Assembly (NCBI GenBank): GCA_903642215.1
Contig: CAHJWG010000005.1
Location: forward strand, 1 to 64,000
Source of the DNA: Sphingobacteriaceae bacterium
GTDB lineage: Bacteria; Bacteroidota; Bacteroidia; Sphingobacteriales; Sphingobacteriaceae
DNA length: 64,000 bases
Direction: 5' to 3'
In this document: positions 1-10,263 of the stretch, in pieces
Layout: the number at the start of each line of letters is the position of its first letter
How positions within the stretch are numbered: the stretch's first letter is position 1
Made by a program: the position numbers and the translations under genes
The notes under the pieces: generated by a model
Databases searched by the model: none
What the model was told of the DNA's origin: nothing
The model's input: only the letters and a program-made list of their open reading frames with translations

Positions 1-80
1 TAATATACTGCTTTACAGTGTATTGCACAACTTCTTTTCATATTTCTATCTCCCGATTCTAATCGCACTACACGTTATTA

Positions 81-647
81 TTACTTTCTGATAAATGTAA
101 AACGTCCGTCGGCTTCCAATTTCATAATGGTCGACTGCTTTTTTTCCTGCAAATCGTGCTGTTCCAAATCAACAACATAATCTACGCCTTCAATAATTTC
201 AGCATCAATTGCCATAAAATTTTTCGGAGAAGGTTTCCCGCTGATATTGGCCGAAGTAGAAACCAGCGGTTTGCGCAAACGGTTAATCAGCTGCTGGCAA
301 AATTCATTTTTTACCACACGGATGCCGATACTGCCGTCTGCATTAATTAATGCCGAAGAAATATTTTTTGCGCCGGATAGAATTAAGGTTAGCGGGTTTT
401 CTGCAAACTCGATCAAATCGTAAGCTAAATCAGGCACTTCGCGCACATAACTCAACAATTTGTTGTCGTTATCCAGCAAAATAATCATGCTTTTACTTTC
501 TTCGCGTTGTTTAAGCTGATAAATCCGTTGTACGGCTTCCGTGTTGGTGGCATCGCAGCCAATTCCCCAAATTGTGTCGGTAGGATACAAGATAATGCCG
601 CCTTCCTGCAACACTTTTAACGCTTTTGCAACTTCCTCTTTAAACAT
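81..647 (-). CDS. tsaC: L-threonylcarbamoyladenylate synthase (Sua5/YciO/YrdC family)
   Basis: Makes threonylcarbamoyl-AMP from threonine, bicarbonate and ATP, the first step of the t6A37 modification of ANN-decoding tRNAs, in the cytosol. The 188-residue length fits the short YrdC/TsaC form without the Sua5 C-terminal domain. The family signature TDTIWGIGCDA lies at residues 23-33, a KQR...KSM segment follows near residue 46, and the STSANISG motif is near residue 130. It starts at ATG 647, inside the last codons of the upstream glycosyltransferase (8-base overlap), so the two are probably translationally coupled. The family call is secure; the exact paralogue (TsaC or YciO) is inferred from the motifs. 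Confidence 0.93.
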   Translation of the reverse strand: MFKEEVAKALKVLQEGGIILYPTDTIWGIGCDATNTEAVQRIYQLKQREESKSMIILLDNDNKLLSYVREVPDLAYDLIEFAENPLTLILSGAKNISSALINADGSIGIRVVKNEFCQQLINRLRKPLVSTSANISGKPSPKNFMAIDAEIIEGVDYVVDLEQHDLQEKKQSTIMKLEADGRFTFIRK

Positions 648-1782
648 TGTTTATAGCTTGCCGGTAAACATTCATCAAGTTTTGGGCGATGTTTTTTTCC
701 TCAAAACGAAGTGAATATTCTAAACCTTTCGTTTTCATTTTTGATTTAAGCTGATCGTTTTGCAAGATTAAATTTATTTGTGCCGTAAAAGAAGCATCGT
801 CATCAGGATCAATATACAAGCTATCCGGGCCGCCGGCCTCCTCCAAACACGAGCCTGTTGCCGCAACAACCGGCGTACCCGAACACAACGCTTCTACAAT
901 CGGGATACCAAAACCTTCGTAACGCGAAGGATAAACAAAAACTGCAGCCAGCTGATAAATTGCCGGTAAATCCCGAAAAGAAACAGTTGATAAAAACAGC
1001 ACGCGGTTTTGTAATGCTTCTTTTACCAGGTAATTTTTGATAAGATTTATGTAATCAGTTTGCCTTCCAACCACAACCAAAAACACATTTGCCGGGATAT
1101 TTTTTAAAGCTTTTACAGTTAACAAAAGGTTTTTCCGCGCTTCTATCGTTCCAACCTGTAATATAAATTTTGATGGAAGATTGTATTTTAAACGTACTGC
1201 TTTTTTTACCGCCTCATTTTGCTGAACACGAAAAGCAGGATCGCAGCCCTGATAAACTACTTTTATTTTCTGCGGAGAAACCTGGAAATATTGGATCAGA
1301 TCGGTTTTGGTTTGTTCACTTACCGCAATAATCAGATCGGCAGTTTCGCAAGCCGTTTTAGCTTTCCATTCGTATATTTTCCGGTTAATTAATCCAAAAT
1401 ATTCGGGGTATTTTAAGTAGATCAGATCATGAATGGTGACTACTGTTTTTATGCCGCTTTTTTTGATGCTGAGCGGAAGTTCCTGGCTCAAACCATGATA
1501 AAGCTGGATTTGATCGCGCTTTAAATCGGCAACAATACTTTTGCTTCGCCATAAAGATTTAAAAAACTTTTGATGCGGCGTTTTAATTTCGATCTGATTT
1601 ATATTCAGCCAAAAATCGGGCTTGTTTTCAAACCCGATTTTTGGCGTGTATAAAAAATAATTGTTTTCGGGAAAGTATTTTGCTAAAGCCTTAATAGCCG
1701 AACGGCTGTAATTCCCTAATCCGGTTTTGTTCAAAAAAGCCCGTTTGGCATCAAAACCAATATTTTTTAGTTCATGGTTCAT
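640..1782 (-). CDS. GT4-type glycosyltransferase
   Basis: Retaining glycosyltransferase of the GT-B fold, predicted to move a sugar from a nucleotide sugar to a surface glycan or lipid precursor at the inner face of the membrane. The C-terminal half carries the GT4 signature: GTIEARKN near residue 210 and the donor-binding stretch YPSRYEGFGIPIVEAL followed by GTPVVA around residues 285-310. The 380-residue length is usual. There is no signal peptide or membrane segment. It overlaps the downstream tsaC by 8 bases. Start ATG 1782 sits inside an inverted repeat (1781-1852). Donor and acceptor cannot be read from sequence; mannosyltransferases of this group look most similar. Confidence 0.88.
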   Translation of the reverse strand: MNHELKNIGFDAKRAFLNKTGLGNYSRSAIKALAKYFPENNYFLYTPKIGFENKPDFWLNINQIEIKTPHQKFFKSLWRSKSIVADLKRDQIQLYHGLSQELPLSIKKSGIKTVVTIHDLIYLKYPEYFGLINRKIYEWKAKTACETADLIIAVSEQTKTDLIQYFQVSPQKIKVVYQGCDPAFRVQQNEAVKKAVRLKYNLPSKFILQVGTIEARKNLLLTVKALKNIPANVFLVVVGRQTDYINLIKNYLVKEALQNRVLFLSTVSFRDLPAIYQLAAVFVYPSRYEGFGIPIVEALCSGTPVVAATGSCLEEAGGPDSLYIDPDDDASFTAQINLILQNDQLKSKMKTKGLEYSLRFEEKNIAQNLMNVYRQAINNV

Positions 1783-1852
1783 GGTTTATAGTTCATGGCT
1801 GATAATTACTTAACCAAAACTGATTGCTTTTCATCTATCAACTATAAACCAT
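1781..1852. repeat. 13-bp inverted repeat across a start codon
   Basis: ATGGTTTATAGTT at 1781-1793 is repeated exactly inverted at 1840-1852, with 46 bases between. The left arm contains part of the glycosyltransferase start codon and lies in a small run of TTCATGG repeats. It may end dapD transcription or mask the glycosyltransferase start. Confidence 0.6.
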
Positions 1853-1867
1853 CAACCAAAAGCTTTA

Positions 1868-2686
1868 TTAAACCGCAACGTTATGATCGCGCAATGCGTT
1901 GTTTAATGATGTTTTTTTATCGGTCGATTCTTTTCTGCGGCCGATAATCAACGCACAAGGAACCTGATATTCGCCGGCAGGAAATTTTTTGGTGTACGAA
2001 CCCGGAATTACAACGGAACGGGCCGGCACAAATCCTTTATATTCGGTTGGCGTTTCTTTACTAACGTCGATAATTTTGGTGGAAGCCGTTAAAACCACAT
2101 TTGCACCCAAAACAGCTTCATGTTCCACATGCACACCTTCAACCACAATTGCGCGCGAACCGATAAAACAATTATCTTCTATAATTACAGGGGCTGCCTG
2201 GATTGGTTCGAGTACACCGCCGATACCAACGCCGCCGCTTAAATGCACATTTTTACCAATTTGCGCACAAGAACCAACGGTTGCCCAAGTATCAACCATC
2301 GTACCTTCATCCACATAAGCACCAATATTTACATAGGAAGGCATCATAATTACACCTTTAGCCAGATAAGCGCCGTAACGTGCAATACCATGCGGAACAA
2401 CCCGAACGCCGGTTTCTTTATAATCGGTTTTAAGTTTCATTTTATCATAAAACACAAACGGGCCAACTTTAATTTCTTTCATATCCCGTATCGGGAAGTA
2501 CAAAATTACCGCTTTTTTAATCCAGTCGTTTACGTGCCAGCGGCCGGTAATTAGTTCTGCAACGCGTAATCTTCCTTTATCCAGTTCGTCAATTATGCTT
2601 TCTATTGCCGTAATATGTTCTTTAGAATCCAACAAAGTACGGTCGATCCAAGCATTTTCAATCAGGTTTTTTACATCCGTGTACAT
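1868..2686 (-). CDS. dapD: Tetrahydrodipicolinate N-succinyltransferase
   Basis: Transfers succinyl from succinyl-CoA to tetrahydrodipicolinate in the succinylase branch of lysine and meso-diaminopimelate synthesis, so it feeds both protein and peptidoglycan. The 272-residue length is close to the E. coli enzyme. A left-handed beta-helix of hexapeptide repeats runs from about residue 100 to 230 (for example the GTMVDTWATVGSCAQIG segment), and the family's C-terminal PCALIIGRR segment is present. Start ATG 2686 is the first in frame. It stands alone: the upstream 256 bases carry no gene and the downstream glycosyltransferase begins after an inverted repeat. Confidence 0.95.
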   Translation of the reverse strand: MYTDVKNLIENAWIDRTLLDSKEHITAIESIIDELDKGRLRVAELITGRWHVNDWIKKAVILYFPIRDMKEIKVGPFVFYDKMKLKTDYKETGVRVVPHGIARYGAYLAKGVIMMPSYVNIGAYVDEGTMVDTWATVGSCAQIGKNVHLSGGVGIGGVLEPIQAAPVIIEDNCFIGSRAIVVEGVHVEHEAVLGANVVLTASTKIIDVSKETPTEYKGFVPARSVVIPGSYTKKFPAGEYQVPCALIIGRRKESTDKKTSLNNALRDHNVAV

Positions 2687-2942
2687 ATCAGTATAATCTT
2701 ATTTTTATCAGCGGTTAACATTACATTTTTCCAGAAATATTTTTTATGCTGAAATTATGCAGCGGCAAACATAATAAAAAATGAGATTTTAAATCCTGAT
2801 AAGTAAGCGGCACAACAATTTTTGCCCAACAAAAACTGTTAAGTTATATAAAGAAATTTGGTAGTAGCAGGATCAGCTAAAAAAGGGAACCAGGAGGAGA
2901 AAATATAATAATCGGATATTTATTACCCGAAACATAAAGCGT

Positions 2943-3155
2943 TTAAATACACTTATTAATAAGCGACAACAACGTTGGATCGATAATACAATTTTTATTT
3001 ACCGGTACACTTACACCATTTTTTTTGCAGATTTTGTAGTTGTCTTCATCATCAACTATTACATCAGCTTCGATGCTTAGGTCGGCATTTTTAATTTCGT
3101 TTTTAACTGAAATTTTAATCAGTTCGTCATTGTAAGTGAATACGTTATTTTTCAT
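2943..3155 (-). CDS. Small hypothetical protein, 70 residues
   Basis: I do not recognise this protein. It starts with MKNNVFTYNDE at ATG 3155 and ends with LLSLINKCI. It is acidic in the middle (IVDDEDNYK) and has two cysteines, but shows no signal peptide, membrane segment or known motif. It lies alone on the minus strand between two AT-rich non-coding stretches, with no clear partner. The open frame, the ATG and a following AT-rich promoter-like region support it as a gene, but an unused frame cannot be excluded. Confidence 0.5.
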   Translation of the reverse strand: MKNNVFTYNDELIKISVKNEIKNADLSIEADVIVDDEDNYKICKKNGVSVPVNKNCIIDPTLLSLINKCI

Positions 3156-3496
3156 AATTAATAATTCTTTTAATAAAAGTAATTACGGTTTATACTGGTT
3201 GTTAGTTATGATTAGTTACAAGTATTAAGGATAAAGCTACTAAAACATTAAATAATTTTAAAAGTTTAGCTCAATTATAATGGTTGAACGGTCAACTTTA
3301 TATTTTTTTAATGAAATGTATGATTTTATAATTGTATTTTATTTTTTGAAATCAATATTTATTAAAAAAGAATGTTTAAGCTGAGTTTTTTTAAAATCAG
3401 ATAAAAATATTGATTGTAATTAAGATTTTACCTTCTGTATTTGCCTTTAATCAAAACAGAAGTTAAATTGATTTTTGCAGGTTTTATTTAAATCAA
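3156..3496. other. AT-rich non-coding stretch
   Basis: About 340 bases, strongly AT-rich, between the divergently placed small hypothetical gene and the S4 gene. I see no open frame of value, no copy of the CTTCTTTTA motif (only the weak variant ATTCTTTTA near 3166) and no clear terminator. It must hold the promoters of both flanking genes, but I could not place a convincing TAnnTTTG box. Confidence 0.5.
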
Positions 3497-3907
3497 ATGG
3501 CAGAAAAAGAAAAGTTAAGGATAGATAAATACTTATGGGCTATCCGGATTTTTAAAACACGAACTATGGCAGCCGAGGCTTGCAAAGCAGGTAAAGTTAA
3601 GCTGGAAGGGCAAAATATTAAGCCATCACACGAAGTTCGGGTAGGGGAAACGTACCAGGTAAGCAAAGGGATAGAAAAAAAGGTTTTAAAAGTAACCGGT
3701 TTATTAGAAAACCGCACGGATACTAAAACCGCGGTAATGTTTTATGAAGATTTAACGCCGGTAGAACAAACTTATGGGTACAAATCTGTTTTCCAGGCAC
3801 CGATGATCCGGCGGGATCAGGGTGCCGGGCGGCCAACTAAAAAAGACCGTCGGGAAATTGATGATTTGCAGGATGGCTTTTTTGATCAGCCTAAACCGCG
3901 AAACTGA
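3497..3907 (+). CDS. S4-domain RNA-binding protein, Hsp15-like
   Basis: Small basic RNA-binding protein of the Hsp15 family; in E. coli Hsp15 binds stalled 50S subunits that carry peptidyl-tRNA. The S4 domain fills the N-terminal half: LRIDKYLWAIRIFKTR near residues 7-22, then CKAGKVKLEGQNIKPSHEV. The C-terminal tail (RRDQGAGRPTKKDRREIDD) is charged and typical. At 136 residues the length is normal. It starts at ATG 3497. Its TGA stop overlaps a copy of the dispersed CTTCTTTTA motif. The S4 call is firm; the ribosome-rescue role is carried over from the family. Confidence 0.9.
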   Translation: MAEKEKLRIDKYLWAIRIFKTRTMAAEACKAGKVKLEGQNIKPSHEVRVGETYQVSKGIEKKVLKVTGLLENRTDTKTAVMFYEDLTPVEQTYGYKSVFQAPMIRRDQGAGRPTKKDRREIDDLQDGFFDQPKPRN

Positions 3908-3920
3908 TGCTTCTTTTAGC
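3907..3920 (+). repeat. Dispersed motif ATRCTTCTTTTA, copy at stop codon
   Basis: ATGCTTCTTTTAGC begins on the last base of the TGA stop of the S4 gene, followed by ACCAAAAAA, matching the extended consensus. Confidence 0.85.
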
Positions 3921-3949
3921 ACCAAAAAATCTTTAGCTTGATTAGTAGT

Positions 3950-4432
3950 TTAATAACGGATATTTAAATCAGTCGAGTTCCATTTTCTAAAAGCAATTTG
4001 GGCTTCTTCGCGGAGTAATTGCATAGCCGGTAATCTACGTTTTGCAAGCGGGCGACCAATATCTTCATAAATAAAATGATCATCAAACTGAATTGCCGCT
4101 GCGTCTTCCTTTGTGTTGGCGTAATACATTTTATCGAGATGTGCCCAGTAGATTGCGCCTAAACACATCGGGCAAGGTTCGCAACTGGTGTAAATTACAC
4201 ATCCTTGCAGATTATGCGTATTTAACTCTTTGCAGGCTAAACGGATGGCAGCAATTTCTGCATGTGCCGTCGGATCTTTTTGCGGGACTACTTTATTCGC
4301 ACTTCCGGCAACAACCATTCCGTCTTTCACAATTACGGCTCCAAACGGGCCGCCTAATCCCTGCTCTATGTTTTGTTCGGAAAGCCGGATAGCCATCCGC
4401 ATAAACTTTTCATGGTTTTGCTGTTCGTCCAT
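3950..4432 (-). CDS. guaD: Guanine deaminase-type nucleoside deaminase
   Basis: Zinc-dependent cytidine-deaminase-fold enzyme that most likely converts guanine to xanthine in purine salvage. The zinc and proton-shuttle motifs are clear: TAHAEIAAIR near residues 55-64 and SCEPCPMCLGAIYWA near residues 84-98. The segments GGPFGAVIVKDG and FDDHFIYEDI match my memory of the Bacillus subtilis GuaD pattern, which sets it apart from TadA. The 160-residue length fits. Start ATG 4432. A terminator for the upstream lipoprotein gene ends just before it, so it probably has its own weak promoter or depends on read-through. A TadA-like tRNA role is the alternative. Confidence 0.85.
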   Translation of the reverse strand: MDEQQNHEKFMRMAIRLSEQNIEQGLGGPFGAVIVKDGMVVAGSANKVVPQKDPTAHAEIAAIRLACKELNTHNLQGCVIYTSCEPCPMCLGAIYWAHLDKMYYANTKEDAAAIQFDDHFIYEDIGRPLAKRRLPAMQLLREEAQIAFRKWNSTDLNIRY

Positions 4433-4440
4433 TTTTTTGC

Positions 4441-4470
4441 ATTAAAAAACCCCGGTTAGGCCGGGGTTTA
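4441..4470 (-). terminator. Rho-independent terminator of the OmpH-like lipoprotein gene
   Basis: AAACCCCGG at 4447-4455 pairs with CCGGGGTTT at 4461-4469 around a 5-base loop. On the minus strand the stem is followed by a run of six T. Confidence 0.85.
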
Positions 4471-4500
4471 ATTAATTAGGTTTTCTAATTGGTATAAGTG

Positions 4501-5088
4501 CTATTTTTTATCTGTTTTATATTTATCATTCAAAATTTTAACCACATCATTGGTCACATTCAGGCTTTCATCACCAAATAAAACAGTTGGGTTGGCTTTA
4601 GAATAAGTTAAAATCATTTTATAACCTTTTTCCTTGGCATAACCTTTTAAAAAGTCGGCAATTTTATCGTACAATTTTGCATTTTCTGCAGCCTGTTCCT
4701 GCTGAACCTGCGCGCTTGCATTTTGGTTATAAGTTTGCAGTTCCTGTTGTTTACGGGCCAAACGCTGTTCTGTTGCAGCACGCTGATCCGCGCTTAAAGT
4801 AGCTGCACCTTTTTGATATTCAGCTACTTCACGCTGAAACGCCTGGCCTTTAGAAGAAACATCAACCTGCGCCTTTTTGCCTTTATCCTCCAAACGCGCG
4901 CTCATATCCTTAAAATAGTCGTACTTGGTTAGCAAAGAATCAGAATTTACATAAACAATTTCGGCTTTGCCGGCAACAACCGGAGCTGCGGCTGGTGTAG
5001 TAGTGCTGGTTTGCTGTGGTTTATTACAGGCAGCTGCCATGGCTGCAACAGCTATTCCTAATGTAAATCGGAGGACCGTAAATTTCAT
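4501..5088 (-). CDS. OmpH/Skp-like lipoprotein
   Basis: Periplasmic OmpH/Skp-family protein, predicted to hold outer-membrane proteins during transit. The N-terminus is a lipoprotein signal with lipobox AMAAAC, followed by a Thr/Ala/Pro linker, so it is likely tethered to a membrane, unlike the soluble pair after bamA. IVYVNSDSLLTKYDYFK marks the Skp start, then a long Gln/Ala-rich coiled coil (about residues 70-145), and the C-terminal KGYKMILTYSKANPTVLFGDE closes the fold. I chose ATG 5088; the frame extends to a TTG at 5097. It is divergent from gyrB and ends at a strong terminator. Confidence 0.88.
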   Translation of the reverse strand: MKFTVLRFTLGIAVAAMAAACNKPQQTSTTTPAAAPVVAGKAEIVYVNSDSLLTKYDYFKDMSARLEDKGKKAQVDVSSKGQAFQREVAEYQKGAATLSADQRAATEQRLARKQQELQTYNQNASAQVQQEQAAENAKLYDKIADFLKGYAKEKGYKMILTYSKANPTVLFGDESLNVTNDVVKILNDKYKTDKK

Positions 5089-5160
5089 ATTTTTCAAAAA
5101 ATTTTGACAAAGATAAACTTTCAGCGCAAGTATCCTAATGTTTTGAATATGCGTTTCGCG

Positions 5161-5174
5161 GTGCTTCTTTTATC
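5161..5174 (+). repeat. Dispersed motif, one-base variant
   Basis: GTGCTTCTTTTATC with AACATAAAA following; lies in the divergent lipoprotein/gyrB promoter region. Confidence 0.75.
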
Positions 5175-5207
5175 AACATAAAAGCCGTATTTATCAGCTA
5201 AAAATCG

Positions 5208-5215
5208 TATTTTTG
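5208..5215 (+). promoter_or_regulatory. Candidate gyrB -7 box
   Basis: TATTTTTG fits the Bacteroidota -7 consensus TAnnTTTG, 23 bases before the gyrB ATG. No good -33 box was found, so this is a weak call. Confidence 0.4.
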
Positions 5216-5235
5216 AAGGTTAATGTTTGATATAG

Positions 5236-7206
<1,971 letters not shown>

Positions 7207-7214
7207 AATATAGT

Positions 7215-7228
7215 GGTAAAAGAAGTAT
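7215..7228 (-). repeat. Dispersed motif after gyrB
   Basis: GGTAAAAGAAGTAT starts 8 bases past the gyrB stop and leads directly into the terminator stem; part of a cassette repeated at 9161-9220. Confidence 0.85.
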
Positions 7229-7230
7229 TG

Positions 7231-7268
7231 AAAACCCTGTTCGTGATCGGACAGGGTTTTTTGTTTTT
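7231..7268 (+). terminator. gyrB: gyrB terminator
   Basis: AAAACCCTGT at 7231-7240 pairs with ACAGGGTTTT at 7251-7260, followed by a T-rich run to about 7268. Confidence 0.9.
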
Positions 7269-7284
7269 ATGTTGAAAATTGGTT

Positions 7285-7298
7285 GGTAAAAGAAGTAT
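7285..7298 (-). repeat. Dispersed motif, second copy after gyrB
   Basis: GGTAAAAGAAGTAT, 70 bases from the previous copy and in the same orientation, beyond the gyrB terminator. Confidence 0.85.
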
Positions 7299-7490
7299 TG
7301 GATGGATTTAGAAATTTGAAGTTTTTTTGGAGGTTGTTATTACTAAATATGCATTTTCATAATTAAATAATTAGTTGATTTAAAAATTTATAATTAATAA
7401 CTTAGTTTCAAATTTAAGTTGTGAGATTTATTTTAAAACCTAATTACAATTTAATCACCTTATTTTCTAATAATCATTTAATTCTACGTT

Positions 7491-8978
7491 ATGATAAGAT
7501 TTTTGAAGTGCTGCGTACTAATTTTATTTTTTTCAGTAAATGCTTTCGCCAAAAGTGCAACAGTACATATCACGATAAAAAATTACAAAGGTTCTATTTT
7601 TATACATGATTCTGGCTGGAGTTATGATTTGACGAAAAACAAAGTAAACGTCCTACAATTGGATGCGCATCAATCAGCGTCTTATACCATCAATATTGAT
7701 CAGCCCACTAATCTGATTTTTTATTTATCTAATAAGTTTTTTAACTATAGTCTTTTTTTATCGCCCGGAGACGAACTGTTTTTAACGGCAGATTTTGCCA
7801 GGAAAGATCATCAGGTTACGGTAACAGGCAAGGGCAGCAACAATAACCAGCCTGAAATTTTTGCCTTGACTAATTTTAATTGGATACCATTTAAGGGCGA
7901 CAAAGACCCGGACCGGGTACTCGATGCCATCAAAAAACAATATTTTTTGAATAAAAGTATCCTGGCCAATTATATTAAAGTGAACAAACCTTCTGCTGCT
8001 TTCGTCAAAAATGCGACGAACAATTTAAAATATTTTGTTCCGGACAATTATTACGAGTTCAGTCATAATAACAATTTCTTTAGGCCAAAGGATCAGCTCA
8101 CCAAATGGAAGAAAATTCAGGACAGCATATTTTCAACCGTTAAACTAAGCAATAATGAAGCATTAACTGCCTATAATTATACGCAGTTGATGTGCAGCGT
8201 TGTATTGCGCGAAATGGAAGCCATGTGGTTAGAATCGAAAAAAACTGAACCTGCATTAACCAAAGACCGTTGGTCACAGCTCAATCTTAAGCACGAAACG
8301 AAGACTAATCGGGTTATGCAACCAGGTGGTTTTGATCAAATTGTACTCGACCGATACTTTAGTGGCAAAGCCGCAGAGTACGCATATGCCCAGACTATAA
8401 AACTAAAACTTGTAAGGGCAGATTATCCGGCAGTTGTTTCGATGTACAATCATTTTAAAAAAGAATATCCGCATAGTGCCTATGTAAAGGGATTTAGCCC
8501 TGCTATAGCTGAGTTAGTAAAAAAACAGCAGCAAACATTTAATAAGGAAACGGTCTTCGCTAAAAATAACGGTACACAGCTTAATACACTTAAAGACGTG
8601 CTGGCACTAACTAAAGGCAAAGTTGCACTGGTAGATATGTGGGGTACGTGGTGCAGCCCTTGCCGATCTGAAATAGAAAAAAATGCCGCAAAATTAGAAG
8701 CAAATTTTAAAGGTAAAAACGTTAATTTCATCTATATCGCCAATGATGATATCAATCGCGAAAAAGAATGGAAAAAAGCGATTGCCTATTTTGAGATAGA
8801 AGGGATACACATTTTGGCCAATCCTAAATTAACAAAAGATATTATGGGCAATGTTAAAGCAAGCAGTTACCCTACCTATATCTTGATCAAAAAAGACGGC
8901 ACTTATCGGCAAACTACCTCGCAACAACCAGTAAATGTTCAGGCAATGATTAAAGAAATAGAAACTGCTAATTTATAA
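7491..8978 (+). CDS. Secreted TlpA-type thiol-disulfide protein
   Basis: Predicted periplasmic thioredoxin-fold protein of the TlpA/ResA kind common in this phylum. Residues 1-21 (MIRFLKCCVLILFFSVNAFA) form a signal peptide. The long middle part (about residues 25-350) has no motif I recognise; families of this type often have a DUF4369-like N-terminal domain. The C-terminal thioredoxin domain carries the redox motif WGTWCSPC near residues 382-390 and a cis-proline segment SSYPTYILI near 465. At 495 residues it is long but usual here. It is a single gene with no partner. The redox domain is certain; the substrate is unknown. Confidence 0.87.
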   Translation: MIRFLKCCVLILFFSVNAFAKSATVHITIKNYKGSIFIHDSGWSYDLTKNKVNVLQLDAHQSASYTINIDQPTNLIFYLSNKFFNYSLFLSPGDELFLTADFARKDHQVTVTGKGSNNNQPEIFALTNFNWIPFKGDKDPDRVLDAIKKQYFLNKSILANYIKVNKPSAAFVKNATNNLKYFVPDNYYEFSHNNNFFRPKDQLTKWKKIQDSIFSTVKLSNNEALTAYNYTQLMCSVVLREMEAMWLESKKTEPALTKDRWSQLNLKHETKTNRVMQPGGFDQIVLDRYFSGKAAEYAYAQTIKLKLVRADYPAVVSMYNHFKKEYPHSAYVKGFSPAIAELVKKQQQTFNKETVFAKNNGTQLNTLKDVLALTKGKVALVDMWGTWCSPCRSEIEKNAAKLEANFKGKNVNFIYIANDDINREKEWKKAIAYFEIEGIHILANPKLTKDIMGNVKASSYPTYILIKKDGTYRQTTSQQPVNVQAMIKEIETANL

Positions 8979-9040
8979 CAATACATTTACTGGTTGACAT
9001 TTGTAAAATACTTCTTAAATTGTAAACTCCCATCCGCCTG

Positions 9041-9054
9041 ATACTTCTTTTACC
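9041..9054 (+). repeat. Dispersed motif with long conserved flank
   Basis: ATACTTCTTTTACC followed by ACCTAAAAAACTTGTG; the same flank follows the copy at 11985. Confidence 0.85.
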
Positions 9055-9168
9055 ACCTAAAAAACTTGTGTTACTTTGTTTTAAGCTGATGCTTTTACTA
9101 TTCCGTTAATACTCAAACTTGTTAAGAAGTACATAAAGTACGCAAAGGATTGGCTTATAAATTATAGC

Positions 9169-9182
9169 GGTAAAAGAAGTAC
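9169..9182 (-). repeat. Dispersed motif before terminator
   Basis: GGTAAAAGAAGTAC, set before a CCCTG...CAGGG terminator exactly as after gyrB. Confidence 0.8.
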
Positions 9183-9183
9183 C

Positions 9184-9220
9184 AAAAACCCTGTTCCGAA
9201 ATCGGAGCAGGGTTTTTTTT
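9184..9220 (+). terminator. Terminator cassette like that of gyrB
   Basis: AAAAACCCTG pairs with CAGGGTTTTT, with an inner TCCGA/CGGA stem and an eight-T tail. It can end transcription from the TlpA-type gene, 200 bases upstream. Confidence 0.8.
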
Positions 9221-9352
9221 GTTGAAACTAGCTATTATTTTAATCAGGAGCAGCTATTGCCACATCCTCGTTTTGGTTAGAAAAATCCTCAATTTGAATA
9301 TGTCCGGCCTAATAGTTTTCAAAACCTTTGTACTCATTAATTTAAAAAGCAA

Positions 9353-10252
9353 ATGAATATAACACTCACCGGTTCTTTAGGGAATATCAGCCTGCCATTA
9401 ACCAAAATACTGGTACAAAAAGGTAACCAGGTAACTGTTATCAGTAGAAAGTCTGAAAATATTAACAAAATTGAAGCATTAGGTGCTAAAGCTGCAATCG
9501 GTAGCATGGAAGACGTTGATTTCCTGACACAAACTTTTAAAGGTGCAGACATGATTTATACGATGGAAACGCTTGACCACAGCACCTTTTCTGATCCTGA
9601 TGTTGACATTTTAAAGATTATGGACACCATCGGGAACAATTACAAAAAAGCGATTACAGCAGCCGGTGTAAAACGCGTGGTTCATTTAAGCAGTATTGGC
9701 GCCCACACCGATAAAGGGAATGGTAACCTGGTAATGCACTATAATGTAGAAACCATTATGCGGCAGTTGCCAAGCGATGTTTTAATCAAATTTATGCGCC
9801 CTCCCAGTTTTTATACTAACCTCTTCAGGCAGATACAAACCATCAAAACGCAAGGTGCAATCATTGCAAATTATGGCGGAGACAAAAAAGAACCCTGGGT
9901 TTCTCCGCTGGATATTGCTGCTGCTATTGCAAGAGAAATGGAGAAGCCGTTTGAAGGCAGGGAAGTACGTTATGTTGTAAGTGATGAAGTTTCGCCAAAT
10001 GAAATAGCAGCAGTTTTAGGTAAAGCGATAGGAAAACCCGACTTAAAATGGATGGCTATTTCTGATGAGCAGTTGCTAAACGGTATGCTATCTGCAGGGA
10101 TGGCTCCGCAAATAGCAAAGGGTTTTGTAGAAATGCAGGCTGCACAAGGCAGCGGCCTGTTATATGAAGATTATAATCAGCACAAACCGGTGTTAGGTAA
10201 AGTAAAACTTGCTGATTTTGCCCGGGATTTTGCCTCAGTTTATCATAAATAA
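9353..10252 (+). CDS. NmrA-like NAD(P)-binding protein
   Basis: Atypical short-chain dehydrogenase-fold protein of the NmrA/NAD(P)H-binding group. The N-terminus MNITLTGSLGNISLPLTKIL is a Rossmann beta-alpha unit with a modified glycine motif (TGSLGNIS), so cofactor binding is likely but catalysis is not assured; the SDR Tyr-Lys pair is not evident. Length is 299 residues. It is first in a three-gene group: an SDR follows after 11 bases and an AraC-type regulator after that. Such sets often deal with quinones or reactive electrophiles, but the substrate cannot be read here. Start ATG 9353. Confidence 0.85.
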   Translation: MNITLTGSLGNISLPLTKILVQKGNQVTVISRKSENINKIEALGAKAAIGSMEDVDFLTQTFKGADMIYTMETLDHSTFSDPDVDILKIMDTIGNNYKKAITAAGVKRVVHLSSIGAHTDKGNGNLVMHYNVETIMRQLPSDVLIKFMRPPSFYTNLFRQIQTIKTQGAIIANYGGDKKEPWVSPLDIAAAIAREMEKPFEGREVRYVVSDEVSPNEIAAVLGKAIGKPDLKWMAISDEQLLNGMLSAGMAPQIAKGFVEMQAAQGSGLLYEDYNQHKPVLGKVKLADFARDFASVYHK

Positions 10253-10263
10253 AAGCTTTAAAA

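Larger units (their letters stand above)
8979..9352. other. 374-base non-coding stretch with motif copies and a terminator
   Basis: Contains two copies of the dispersed motif (9041-9054 and 9169-9182), half copies near 9008 and 9121, and the terminator at 9184-9217. The part from 9033 to about 9105 resembles the DNA after the AraC gene (11977-12045). No open frame of value was seen. Confidence 0.6.
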
